In this document: piece by piece, positions 49,509 through 61,400 of the stretch
Layout of the letters: the number at the start of each line of letters is the position of its first letter
How positions within the stretch are numbered: the first letter of the stretch is position 1
Assembly (NCBI GenBank): GCA_013399695.1
Contig: VXAU01004744.1
Location: forward strand, 1,053,191 to 1,117,190
Reading direction: 5' to 3'
Source: Formicarius rufipectus
Taxonomy: Eukaryota; Chordata; Aves; Passeriformes; Formicariidae
DNA length: 64,000 nucleotides
The notes under the pieces: model-generated
The model's database searches: none
The model's input: only the letters and a program-made list of their open reading frames with translations
What the model was told of the DNA's origin: nothing
Program-made: the position numbers and the translations under genes

Positions 49509-52373
49509 TTTTTTCTTGCAGGAGTCTGGTGGAGATCCCTGGGATTTAGCTTTATGAATTAGTTTGTTAGGGCTTCTACTGCATGGAACACTGAAGTGCC
49601 TGGAATGTAATTCCTAGATGGAGCCCTACAGGTACACAAGGCAAAAGAAAATGGAGTGTGATAGGTTAGTAATGTCTATCATCTTTACTTTTACCCAGGA
49701 TTTGTAAACCAGTCATGCTTTAAAAATATTGAGGGAAGGGCTGATTTGTGAAGCAAATATCTCAAGGTCTAGTGGCTTGATTAGCCACATGTTTATTCTG
49801 AAAACAAACCAAATCATATGCAAAGGGAGTCTGGAATAAATTGCCTTAACTTTGTAAATAACTTCAGTGGAACATCTGTCTCACTGTGTATTTTCACATC
49901 TTCCGTGGAGTCATTTAAGATCATGAGTATGGAAGCTTAGGACAGTTTTGCAAAATTGTATATGTCTAATTACTGGTAATGGTATTATTTTTAATAGGAC
50001 AGTAAATTATGAGAAGTTCTCGGGTTCTTCAAATGTAAATATCATCATTATGAAAAAAGAAAGGCATGCAGCATTTGTGCTTGCGTGATCACCACAGTTA
50101 AATAAGAAAGGGTGAAAGTAACACAGAAGCCATGGTCAGAAAGCAGGTAGGTAAATCTGATTTTAACCAAAACTGTCACCAATGAGTTGCTTCTGGCTTT
50201 TCGTGGAGAGTTGTTTTGGAAGGAAGGATAATTTCTTTCTCAGAACCCTACTGCCAGCCATCTGTTGATAATTATTGTCCAGTCTCTGCTGAGAACTTGT
50301 GATATTTAATATTTCCTCACCACTTGAACAAATAAGCGATAATAACTGCAAGGTACTTGACCACAGGAGTAGAAAGGCCTATATAGCATGAAAGATTCAG
50401 AGTACACCTTGGCTTTTGAAAACAACTCAGTTTTCCATTTGTGATAAAGATCAATCTCAGTTTTTTGGGTCTTGGAAAATTGGTGAGTTGCACAGTGTCT
50501 CTGGGAAAAAAAAAATTTAAAATGATGAAAAGCTTAAAAATTGCTCATTCCAGTTTCTGTTTTGTATTATTTTTATCTTTTTCTTTCTTAGAGAAAATGT
50601 TAGGTAATCTACCTATTTATGTATTGAGTATTTAGGACAGGTAAGTTGAAGGCATCTCAGGTTTGGCAATATTTAATCTTTTAAATTGTCAGTGAGCAGG
50701 GATCGTTACATCTAATTTAGAAATGGTCTCTGAACTCAAACAAGAAACTGTCTGTAATTGTGGCTCTTTCTTTTTCTTTATTCAATAGTATTACTAACAC
50801 ATACCAATAAACCACACTTTTTTTCAAGTACCTGGAGTTTTACAAATAACTACTAACTAAATCTCATAACTTCTGTGACATGATAGCTTCTAAGCTCATT
50901 TTAAAGATGCTTTGGCCTCAATATGTTTATGTTTAACCTTGCACAGCCTCATGTTTCTCTGCCTCTGGAATTACATCTTCTGTTAATGACATTGCTCAGC
51001 ATTTTCCAAGACCAAATTCAAGGTTTCCAAGGTTGTTTCTGGACCCACAAATTCAGAGTTCTCCTAGTTCCAGTGCTTTGAAAAGCTGTTCCCTATCAAA
51101 GTGCCACAGACAGAGCACATGAGCAGTTGCAAGAAATAGTGCTTGTTGCTTTTGAATGTGTGGGTTTGGATGATTTATGATTGGACTAAAATCTAAGCAG
51201 ACATATCCATTAGAATACAGATTTTATGAATATTTTTTTCTTATTGGTTTTGCTTTTCTTCAGGGGATTCAGTAATACAAACCTGAGTGTTCTCACCTCA
51301 AACCAGCTGAAGGTTGTAGTAGCCTGCTGAAGTTTGTAGTAGTCTTGGTTGCAGTTACCTCCATCTCTGAGGTGGTTTCCCGAGCAGTTGCTCTGGAGCC
51401 TTTCCCTGCTTGCCCTCACATCCACTGCATGTGCACAGGCTGATCTCCTTGACCCCCTGCACAAATGACAGAACAAAAAGAAATTCCAGGAATGTCAATT
51501 TTTAATTCTTCATTGAGTATGCATTCCATATAGTTACCAGGTGCTAAATCCCCTCTCTCCAATAAACCTTTAAATTTTATGGGTGTTTCATTATCAAATT
51601 GAAAATAAAACCACTGAACAGGATATAGTAATTCTTAAAGGTTCATGCAAAATCAATTGTAATGCCCCTTGATAATGAAAAATGAACCCCAGGTCCACGA
51701 CAGAGAGTGACTTTCTTAACAGGTATAAAAAACACAGCACTTTAAAGAAATTTATTAGTTAATGTGATTCTTGAAAGTTGTTTGCATCACTTAACATTCA
51801 CTTTCTACTTATAATTTCTGTTCTAATTGCTTTAAAAAGATCATCAAACACAAAAGGGCCAACAACCCCCTGGATTCACCTGCTGGTCATTGATTGTGGA
51901 TTTTTTTTTTGCATATCGGTTTTTCTTGTTTTTTTTTCTGGAGAACCCAAACCGAAAGATTCTTGGAACATTATGAAAACCATCACAATTAATAAGAATG
52001 AGATAGGAGGGTGGTTAGCATTCATGAGAGACTGATTTCAACCGATGCTACCTTTTCTCTTTGCTGTTGGAATGTAACAATTATTAACTGCTACTGCTCT
52101 GCTGTACTTCATTACATAAATATTTGAGTAAATTCACACTGTGAATATGCGAAGTGCTTTGATAGACAAAGAGGAGAGTTTCCCCATGTGCTGGTTTCTT
52201 CTTTATATGAAGCAACAGCACTGTACACACTGACTGAACTTTCACACTCATGGGTTCTCAGTTCTCCATTTTTTCTCCTTCACAAAAAGGTTTACTTACC
52301 AAAACCAGCTCTGTTGCTGTACAGCAATTCCCAAATAAATGCTTCAAGTCAACACTATGAAGTTTTTTCTGGT
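49509..52373. other. Non-coding stretch, no gene recognised
   Basis: Unique AT-rich DNA. It holds a 49-base segment with near-ideal splice sites at 50592-50640 (see findings) and an imperfect 20-base direct duplication at 51306-51345. No coding gene is supported. Confidence 0.5.
51306..51345. repeat. Imperfect two-copy 20-base tandem duplication
   Basis: Copies 51306-51325 and 51326-51345 share 18 of 20 bases; both begin 'gctgaag' and contain 'ttgtagtag'. Confidence 0.9.
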
Positions 52374-52408
52374 TTATTTTGGTTTTGTTTTTATTTTGGT
52401 TTTGTTTN
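52374..52408. repeat. 17-base tandem repeat next to an undetermined base
   Basis: Two exact copies of 'ttattttggttttgttt' (52374-52390 and 52391-52407) are followed directly by an N at 52408. More copies may exist in the genome than in this assembly. Confidence 0.9.
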
Positions 52409-54380
52409 CTGATCTGGGGGCCTTTCTGTGCCCCACCTCCTTTATAAGATTAATTATGCAAAATGCCAAGAAACTGTGCTATACCAAACTGTGACATCGC
52501 TAAGCCCCCAAAAGAAGAGAGAAAGAAGAGAGTATTTGGATCTTGGGAATTTTTAACTCTCTAAGATGCTCTGCTTCTAGCAAAGAGTGTTATTTTTTCC
52601 CCTGATATCAGTTTTGCAAAAGTGCTAGTGGCAATATGCATGCAGAAATCCGCAGGAAATTTTATATTAAATTAAAATTGTACATAGAGTGAATCTGTCC
52701 CTCTACCTCAGCAATAATGTAGCAATAAATAGCAATAATACCTCTTAGGTATTAGTGCAATAAGCAAAGCCTTTCCTCTGTTGTATAAACATTGTTGTAG
52801 CCATGGCAGTTAAGGATGCTAAAGAATCATGACATATTGAAAGAGAGAATATTGGCATAATAAAAGACATCATCCTCTCCTGCAAGCTTTTCTCCTTTAT
52901 TATATATTTGATAGAGGTAAGAACACTTTAATTAGATCACTTTTATGTGTTCTTGATTCCAGTTTCACTTGCAATATAAAAAAAAAAAAAGAAAAAATAT
53001 CTAAGAGCCTGGAATATGGGTTCCCCTCATTAAATAAAAATAAAAAAGGGAAAATCCAGACCTACATTGTCTTTGTAGTGTTGTCTTTCACTCAACACTA
53101 ACCCAGCTTAGCTAGTCACTATGAAAAAGTACTTAAAAGATTTGGCTTTGCTTTCTGCCAATATATGTTCTTTTAGTAGTTCATAGTTTTTATATTTGTG
53201 TTCATTCATTGGAGTCGTTCAGAAGGCACATTAGTCATGTTGCATTAGGCACCTCTCAGATTTATAGCCTCCTCCTTATCCCGAGAAAGATATCTAGGAG
53301 AAATTGGTATATTAACTTCTATTTTAAAACAAAGAGGATGGAATGAAGGATCTTTGTTGTGAAAGGTTTGTGAAAGTCCATACACTGCAAAACTGTGATG
53401 TGAATGGGAGTGGTTGATGTCTAGATTTTTTTTTGGGTCTTTCATGATTGCTAAGATATGAGTCAGATCTAATGGCAACATACCAGACTATTGGGATTGT
53501 CAGTGTATTTTCAAAATCTGTTTTGAATTGCCAACAAAACTGGAAATACAGAAGTGATAACTAACAAATACTCCAGTAAGATCTAGAGAGTAATAAAAAC
53601 TTTTTTCTCAGCATGCATTTAATGCTTTTTGTTAAAATTAAAAAAAACCCCCCACAACAATCAACAAAAAAAGCAAAAAAAACCCAGAAAATTTTTGTCC
53701 AAATTAGCCATGTGGAATACCTTGCCACACATCTCTGACAGTCCATGTCTTTGCACTGCTGAGTAACCAGTGTTGCGAGGTTTGATGGTGGTCATGCACC
53801 TAGAATCCCGTACTCAATGGAGTGACATAGTTATATCTGTATTTAGAGACCTCATCAGTATTAAAGGGTTCTGCTAGTAGAATTCCATGCTTGAGTTCAG
53901 GCTCATTTTGTTCCTAAGGAATTAAATACCATTTTTTTTCCCATTTCAAATTTGAATATTTGTTTAAATTGAAAGGGGCACTCTTTCAAACTGTATTGTT
54001 TTTGAAGATACTCATATCACTACCTATTCACTTTCACGGACTCCTAATTACCGTATCTTTTTTTCAGCTTACAGAGGGAAATTCAGACTATTTGAGATAT
54101 ACTGGCAAACCTGGAGTGCTTCCACCTCTTGGTGAATGAATTCTGTTCTGTTTCCTCATGACTTACAGGAACTGAGCTTTTCACTGCATGGAAAGGGAAG
54201 TCAAATAGGGTGACCAGCAGGAGATTTCTGATGGAGTCAAGCAGGGAATAGGAAAGTGTGACATGCTGTGGGAGAAATATTACACAGGTTAAATATTACT
54301 ATAGTTCCTGTGGCCAGGTGTGGAAATACGTACCTCTGATAGGTCTCATGTCATCCAGTGTGTTTATGTGGTGGTTGTCT
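52409..54380. other. Non-coding stretch, no gene recognised
   Basis: AT-rich DNA with A-rich tracts at about 52979-52997 and 53636-53690; the latter is A/C-rich like the tract at 5.8 kb. The short frames are not recognised. Confidence 0.5.
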
Positions 54381-54590
54381 CTGGCCAGCAGACAAGCACC
54401 CACGCAATCATTCACTTCCTACCTCCTAACAGGATGAGTGGAAGAACAGGTAGAGAAGAAGTGGGGAAATTTGTCAGTTGAGATAAAGACAGGTTAATAA
54501 GTGAAGGAAAGAAAAAACCACAAGTGACACAAAGTCAATCATTAACCTCCTCCCACAAACAGACTAGTGCCCAAACATTCTCTGAATGAT
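54381..54590 (+). mobile_element. Diverged avian ERV LTR fragment
   Basis: This fragment shares the block order of the LTR remnant at 31928-32107: a 'gcacccacgcaatcattcac' region, a G/A-rich block ('ggatgagtggaagaacagg'), then 'cagttgagataaagacaggt' followed by 'taataagtgaaggaaa'. It then extends past it with 'aaagtcaatcattaacctcc' and 'tcccacaaacagactagtgc', as I would expect for the middle of this LTR. It is more diverged than the first copy, so it is an older or different subfamily. Both ends are missing or unrecognisable, and no viral gene is present. Confidence 0.5.
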
Positions 54591-55589
54591 GGAATACAAA
54601 ATCTAACACCTTCCTGCTATCCCAGTTTTATTGTCATTGTCATTATACAGTCTGGATTGACCCATTTGTTCAATTAGACTTAGCATATCTGCAGTGTTTT
54701 TAACATTATTTCAAGACAACTTTTGTTTGTATAATACTTATACTTACAAGGACATCAAGTAGCTTGATCTAAATTCTATTTTAAAAATTATAGTCTTCTG
54801 TGAAATTAAAGGAGATAGACATGCAAACATACAGTTACTTATCAAGAGAAATCTGATTAAATAGTTTAGCTTTGGAGTTTTAAGAGAAATATTAATGCAT
54901 CTCAGTATTCTCCTAGAAAGACAGCTAGTGTTGTTTTCAGCAGGACAATTATTGAATAATTCAACATTTTACACTTTTGGTGAATTTGTTTATTTCTCTG
55001 TCTTATTATTTTGACAATGGAATATGTCAACATCTAATTCAACTGATAATCCTTTTTGAACTGATTGAGGATCATTATCTGGCTAAATCATAGTATGAGT
55101 AAATGTTTTTAGGATGGCATACTCTCAGAGAGTGAAATAGGTGATAGCTTAAACATTGTGAGATCACCAAAAGACTTTTGTCCACTGTAGCAAACTGAAA
55201 AGAAACATCTTATCACCCAGCAAAGTCTTCCCCCTCTGAATATGCCTACTGTGAAAGGACCTTCAGATCAGAGAAGTGGGTGCCATTGTCCAACTATCCC
55301 AAGCGCACAAGGGTGTGCATACCTGAAACTGGATCTCCAGGTAAGGGAAGAGGCTAATAAGAGGCAAATCCTGTGAGGTGGGATAATCCTTCTTATCATG
55401 CCAATGTCCTCCCTTTCATGATGACTCTGCTCTAAAAATCCCTCTGGGAAACCTCAAAGACATTTCACATCTGGCCTGGTCTATTCATCTCAAATGTTGG
55501 ACCATGATGGACTATGACTGATGCTGACATAATAGGCAGCTGTAGCATCTTAGAAGGTGTCAAAGACTTGTGACATGTCCTGTGACGCT
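54591..55589. other. Non-coding stretch with one candidate exon
   Basis: Mostly unique AT-rich DNA. The segment 55191-55340 is bounded by an acceptor-like and a consensus donor-like site and is open in one frame throughout (see findings). Part of 55350-55589 may be the 3' UTR of the minus-strand LINE that follows. Confidence 0.4.
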
Positions 55590-55632
55590 CATCATCATGG
55601 CTGGGTTTTGTGAACGAAGATTTGGGAAGGCT

Positions 55633-56409
55633 CTACCCACGCTTGCTGCAAGCCCGCTGATGGCTGATAAGGCCGATGTGAGATAGGCAAGTCTGGTTGC
55701 AAAAGGCACAGCAGAAAGTCTCCATAGGTGGTACTGTCAAGGTACGGTTCTTTCTGTGTTGTCTTTTCTCCTCCAGACTGATTCTGCTTGTGTTTTCAAA
55801 GGAAGCAGCAGGGTTATGGATGGTGTGTCTCCATGTCTCCCAATTGTAGGCCAGAGTGAACCACTGATGGATGTCAGTATGGCCAGTTCTGAGGTGTTGT
55901 TTCAGAGATTCCTTGTATCTCCTCTTTGGGGCTCCTCTCTTGTGGCAGCCGGTGGTGAGTTCACCACAGAGCACAATCTTAGGGAGGTGGTGATCCTCCA
56001 TCCTGGAGATGTGCCCTGCCCAGCGCAGCTGCGTTCTCAGCAGCATGGCCTCGATACTGGTGACCTCTGCCTGTTCCAGAACAGACACATTAGTCACATA
56101 ATCAGACCAGTGGATGTTTAGGATTTTATGAAGGCAGTGCTGGTGGAAGCGTTCGAGGAGTTGCAGGTGGTGGAGGCAGATGACCCAAGATTCAGACCCA
56201 TACAGAAGAGCAGACAGTACGATGGCTCTGTAGACACCGATCTTTGTACTTTTCTTCAGGTGTTTATTGCACCAGACTCTTTTATGGAGTTTTCCAAAAG
56301 CTCTGTATGCCTTTGCTGACCTGTTGTCAATCTCTGTCAGTCTTACCATGTGAGGAAATGATGCTTCCCAGAAAAGTGAACTGCTGGATTGACTTAAGCT
56401 CTGATTCAC
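55633..56409 (-). pseudogene. RTE-like LINE ORF, C-terminal 258 codons
   Basis: This is the longest open frame in the window and clearly transposon-derived. Roughly, residues 27-75 match the end of the reverse-transcriptase domain ('EIDNRSAKAYRAFGKLHKRV', then 'STKIGVYRAIVL' and 'YGSESW'). Residues 76-170 form the conserved post-RT region ('LLERFHQHCLHKILNIHWSD', 'SIEAMLLRTQLRWAGH', 'GAPKRRYKESLK'). Residues 234-254 form a C2HC finger of spacing C-x2-C-x12-H-x3-C, followed by a TAG stop. Family ORFs are several times longer and include an N-terminal endonuclease. Here the first 20 or so residues come from a shifted frame, so the listed start is not a true start. The frame is intact over the rest, which suggests a fairly young or slowly decaying copy, but the catalytic (F/Y)ADD box is absent. 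Confidence 0.9.
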
Positions 56410-56636
56410 CTGTGGTGATGTGGGGGGTGATGGAAAACTTCCTGAAGTGCAGGCTGATAGAGAACTTCTGTCTTCTTCAGGCTGACTTCCAGCCCAAAAA
56501 GCTCAGCAGCCTCTGCAAAGCAGGATGTTAAGGCCTGCTGCCCCAGGGGAGGTACAAGATGTTCCCACCTGAGCTTGAAGTGTATAATACCATGAGATCT
56601 CTGAGTTTGGTGGATCAAGACCATTGCTACAATCAA
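56410..56636 (-). pseudogene. RTE-like LINE ORF, upstream fragment in another frame
   Basis: A minus-strand frame of about 76 codons (56406-56636). Residues 36-59 read 'LTSCFAEAAELFGLEVSLKK' and on to 'TEV', the palm segment just after the catalytic box in this LINE type. It is one frameshift away from the 258-codon frame below it. Upstream of residue 35 the similarity fades, so either the element is truncated near 56540-56640 or the sequence has been rearranged. No functional enzyme could be made. Confidence 0.8.
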
Positions 56637-56989
56637 CAGACATCAAGGCTGCAACTACCAAATTTCATCCCTGAATCCAGGTGACAATATATGTATCTCC
56701 ACTTTTATCCTTCTTTCTCTTTCTTTTCCTTATATATTTCCTTAAGTGTTATTTTTATGCTTTAATATTGCTACTATACTGTACTCTAGATGCCAAAACC
56801 CCAAACAACAATATACCTGTTTATTTTTAAAAGAAAATTGTTCTAAAATAAACCCCACATATATATGTTTACAAGCAGCAATTATTCAGTGTCATTTCAC
56901 TCTAATTCACCCCAAAGATTTATTAACGAGAACCTTAGTTACCCTCCCATTCTGGGGTGAATCACAACACATCTGTCTCTAAAATTTCC

Positions 56990-57060
56990 AGATCAGAAGG
57001 GCTATTTTAACATTCATTCTGTTTCACATTTCTAGTTTCACATTTTAGTTAGAAGGAAAA
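56990..57060 (+). repeat. Local repeat pair, copy A
   Basis: Shares the exact 19-mer 'agaagggctattttaacat' (56995-57013) with 57611-57629, followed in both by a 'gtttcacatttt' block and a 'gaaaga/gaagga' purine block. The exact match is unlikely by chance in 64 kb. It may be two copies of an unrecognised dispersed repeat or a segmental duplication with later divergence. Confidence 0.6.
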
Positions 57061-57605
57061 TTAAAAAACCCAAATGACTCAATTCTTGAGTATGGAGTGT
57101 AATCAAACAGCAGGGCAGCCTCTGAGACATCTATCAAGAGAAACAACCGAGTATTACCACTACATTCATTTTAGGAGCCAACCCACAAGTCTAGGTGTTA
57201 CTGCTGGAAAATATATAATGCTGCTTCACATCAGGATCCTAGAGCTGCCAAGCATATCTCTAGAGTGACTTTAACAGTGATTACACTTGATGAAGTATAG
57301 AGGTACATAGGTAGAGGAAGTATAATCATGTGCCAGCAGCACCAGGAGGATAAGACCAATATTGAAGTTAAATACATTTATGTGAATTCTTATTCTGCCA
57401 CTAAAGAGCAGTTTTTCATAGGATGAGCTTTGCCCACAAAAGTCTCAGGTGTTTCTGCTTAGTGCCAGTCTCTTTTTGTAAATATATAGACTTTTAATTA
57501 CAACAAGTAGGCTACCTCACAAGGAAATGTGTGAACACACTGAAGTCAGTAAATCCCATAATCATGAATTGCCTCTATGATACCATGCTGGCCACTGAAA
57601 TTCCC

Positions 57606-57665
57606 AAATGAGAAGGGCTATTTTAACATGCATAAGTAGTTTCACATTTTTGTTGGAAAGAGAAG
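57606..57665 (+). repeat. Local repeat pair, copy B
   Basis: The second copy of the unit described at 56990-57060. It lacks about ten bases between the shared 19-mer and the 'tagtttcacattttt' block. Weaker similarity may continue downstream of both copies ('gagtattac'). Confidence 0.6.
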
Positions 57666-58454
57666 CCAGGCTCATGACAAAGTAGGAACTTAGCAGAGAA
57701 CGGGGGAGGAGTATTACAGTCTGCAGTCCTAGAGATTGTGGTATTGTAACAGTCAATATTGACTGAAGAAATGTACTTTATTTCTGTATTTTATTTAAGT
57801 TATCTAGTGCTTGAAGTGAACACCCAGTTCACTGTAATCACAGCCAACAAACAGATGTCTAGCCCAGAAGAGTCTACAAAGCAGTTCCATATGTTCTCAC
57901 TCTTCAGAACTCACATTTAAAGAACAAGCTGGAGCTTGTTAAAGAATTTCTGTCCAATTTTACCTTTCTATCACAATATATGAAATCCATACCTTTGCAG
58001 GCAGTGGAACTCAAACCAAACATCTTATTCAGGCCTATTGTGATTCTACAGTAGTCTTTCTGCTTCTGTTTCGTGAAGCAATGCCTCTCTATCTATAGAC
58101 TGCATGCTCAGAATGGGGGCTTTTGCCAAAGTGCCTCTTTTTAACCTCTCTTGAGTTGGCATTGAAAGACTCCGTGGTAGGAACGTAGCACTCAACTGAG
58201 AGAAAAAAAACCATACTATTCTGGAAAGAAAGTGAGAAGGAAGACTTCTGAGAAATGAAGCTGTGCTACTTATAATGCTGGCTACATAAACAACCCCCTC
58301 TAAATTTGAGTAAGGGACAGTGCCTTGCAAACACAATTTCCCAGATTGTCCTCCAATAAAAATGATGGCTTAATGATCACAGGTAAATATTACAGCAAAG
58401 AATTAAGTTTCTTCACACTTGGATTTAAATGTGGATGGTGGTATACTTTCCCTT

Positions 58455-58484
58455 AAAAAAAAACCAAACCAAACCAAACCAAAC
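58455..58484. repeat. (AAACC)n simple repeat
   Basis: A poly-A run followed by four AAACC-type units and an interrupted AAAC/AAACC tail to about 58500. Confidence 0.9.
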
Positions 58485-61400
58485 AAATGAAAAACCAAAC
58501 AGCAAAATGCAACCATTATTTTGTGGTAGGGATGGTCTTTGTGTTGAAACAAACTTGAGAATAACGAAGATATTGAATCATGACAAAATTTGTTGCAATA
58601 CTAATAGTTTGCAATAATTTTTGTAGAGGAAGCGTGTAAAATAAATCTGTAAAAATCCCATTTTTGGAAAAAAAGTCACTTTGCTTATGAGAAAGAAAAA
58701 AGTAAAATAATAACAATAAATATTCCTATATGGAATTAGCAGAGGAATATGAGATTCCTCTCCCCAGTAGAGAACAAAAAACATCCTTTCAAAGGGACAC
58801 AGAGAAATTGTCTGCTGCAACTGACATTCTTACTGGGAATAGTCTCTATTTTAGGGCTTCAGATAAAGGAACAGCTTTGAAAAAACCTGGAATGTCTTAA
58901 TCAATTTAAGTGAATTTACTTAATTGAAGAATAAAGCAGAAAAGAGCTCTTTGACCCTACATCACCTTGTTGCCTTCCTTGGATTCTATAGGAAAACTAA
59001 AGGCAAAACAAAGATATTTCATAAACTACTTTAAAAGGAAAAGAAAGAGATTTTCCAGCTTTAAGCGGTTTGGAAACTTCAGAGTGGAACAGGATCAGAC
59101 CCCATATACATGATTGATCAGTCTTCTAGCGTTTTCTCAGAACGTAAGAAAACTGTTCACCTCCTGTGAAGTGTTGTTATGGAGGTAATATTTATCTCTT
59201 CCCAGATATAAATTTTCCTTGGTCTTTTGATCTTGTCCTGCATTTTCCTAGTCCAATTTCATTGGTGAAACTGCAGCATTTATATACCAGAATGTGAGTT
59301 TAAAGGCATTAAACTCAGTAGGCAGGTTGCAGTCTTGTCCATTGGAGAACTTGTTTTGCATGTAAAGACACACACATGTAGTCAAGTTCTAACGAGCGCC
59401 ATAAATTAATACCCTCTGATCTCAGCTAGAGTAAATATTTTTCACACTACTGAAACCTCTGCTGATTGCAGAAGAATATGATGTCCTAGCCACTGTTTTC
59501 CCAAGATAGTTTTTATGAGTTGCACAATGCTATCATCTGCTTAATTTTCTCAACATACTATGTTTTCATACCATCAATGGAAATGTACACATTAGCAAGC
59601 TAATAGGAAACATAAGAAATCCGGAATTCAGCAGTCTGCTGTGCATGTCTGCCTAGCTCCTAATGAAGCTGAGATGATACACTACAAGTGTATAGGAAAA
59701 GAATAGCAGTCATCATTTCTTTTGATCATTATTCTACCTAAGTAGTTGAAAGTAGCTAAATACTGCCTGAATTTGCTTGTATAGAGGTAACTTCAGTGTA
59801 CATGTATGGCACTGTAGACACAGGATCCCTCTATATCCCTGGACAGACTGATTATACCGGTCTAAATAGCCTATTGCAGCACAGAATTAGCCCTTATCCC
59901 GTGCTTTTGTTAAGACAAAAAACTGTTATTTTGGTGTGCTAGAACCATCAACAAAGGAAATAGTTTCTCTGAAATTCAGGTTTCTGGTTCAGTGCTTTGA
60001 CAGTAAATATGAAAATAGCAAGCAAATCGTCCCTGGCTCAAACACACATGGCATGTTATTGATACAGAGCAGAAATGTATCTCCAAGTAGACCCAACAGA
60101 AACCCAGGCTGTAGCCAGCATTCATGGTAACTGAGACATGATGTAATCTCAGACAAGGTCATCAGTGTAAAAACACTTTCTCTATTTATTTTTAAGATCT
60201 TTCTATCACTGCTGATTGTAGAAGGAAGCTGCTTCTCAAAGAGCTACACAGCTGAATAAGATTTCTGATAACCTGAGTCTTGCTGTTTTTCAATCTCTTT
60301 AAGCTTCTTTTCAGGAAAATATTTTGTATCCACCAAAAAAAATTATTCCTGAATGAACTAAAAATTATTTTATTTCCTTGGGTTTTATCTTTAACTGTTA
60401 GATATAAGAACACAGATAATCTGTCCTCTAATACACCTTATGCAATCGCATTGGTTATAGTCATGCATAATAGTGTGCATCCATGGAATCCATAATCTAC
60501 TTAACTAATGTGCTAGACATTAACTTTCACTAATACAGTATTTAATCTACATCTGCACACATTTGTGGTGTTTGTTCCATTGTTTCCTCAGAATTTTATT
60601 TTCACTTAAATGTCAGTGTCAGTAACTATGAAATGCAATTGACACCAACACACATGAGTAACTCAGATACTTCAGATGATCTCAGATTTCTTATTTATTT
60701 ATTTTTGTTGCAGAGAGCTACAAAATTTCCTGATTATTTTTTTTTTAAATGTAGATATATTTTTGTATCATCAAGGAATAACTTAAATAGCTGTTTTTGA
60801 AGAAAAGCAATAAAAGTTTTTCTCAGGGCTTGCCTCTTGCACCTGTGATTTGTTTAGTTTCTTCTGTCCTCAGAGAGTGGTATAAGAGGAAAACAACAAA
60901 GAAAATATATCCTTTCTTCCAGTCTGTCTTCTTTAGAAACAATTGGGTCTGTCACGAACTGCCACTGAGGGGTGCAGCTGGGAGAGAGAAGTGAGAGTGA
61001 CTGGAGGAGCACCTTGAGTGAGCAAATCTGAAATTACAAGGAAGCAAGAAGTGCTTCTGTGCTCGGGGAGAGTGTGGAAGAGAAAATGAAGGGTTTGAAT
61101 GCAGCTTGGGTGATCAGTCATCATTTCCTTATCATGAAGCAGAGCCAATCTGAGGTAACTTCAAAAATGGGATCATGCCTGGGTGTTGAATCTTCAAGTG
61201 CAAGATATCAGTGGACTGGTCTCTGATGGAAGCACACATACAAAGGGCTTTTCCTTCAAGAGCCCAATTAGCAGCAGATGCATAGCAGACAGCTTGAGTA
61301 AGGTCCTATTCGGATGTAGCCTTGGATCTAAGAATGAAACATACACAACTAGACCATAAGACTCTCTTCTGTGGCCGTTTGAATTAGGAAGAAGAAAACT

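Larger units (their letters stand above)
55590..56640 (-). mobile_element. RTE-like LINE 3' part (not CR1)
   Basis: A 5'-truncated non-LTR retrotransposon on the minus strand. It encodes the end of a reverse transcriptase and the long C-terminal domain with 'YGSESW', 'QLRWAGHISRMEDHHLPK' and 'GAPKRRYKESLK', followed by a C2HC finger. The 'RWAGH..R' and 'G.PK.R' pattern is shared with RTE/BovB-type elements and with finger-bearing LINE ORFs common in fish and invertebrates. The ORF stop is at 55633-55635; about 35 bases further is a 'gatgatgag' string, which may be near the 3' terminus. The exact ends and the family name need a repeat library. Confidence 0.85.

Noticed and set aside
31928..54590. 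The two LTR fragments as the ends of one 22-kb provirus
   Set aside because: Divergence differs strongly, the retained parts differ, and the interval contains a CR1 copy and unique DNA but no retroviral gene sequence.
55756..56531. Plus-strand frames of 121, 63 and 95 codons
   Set aside because: They are antisense to the RTE-like LINE ORF, which has clear family motifs on the minus strand.
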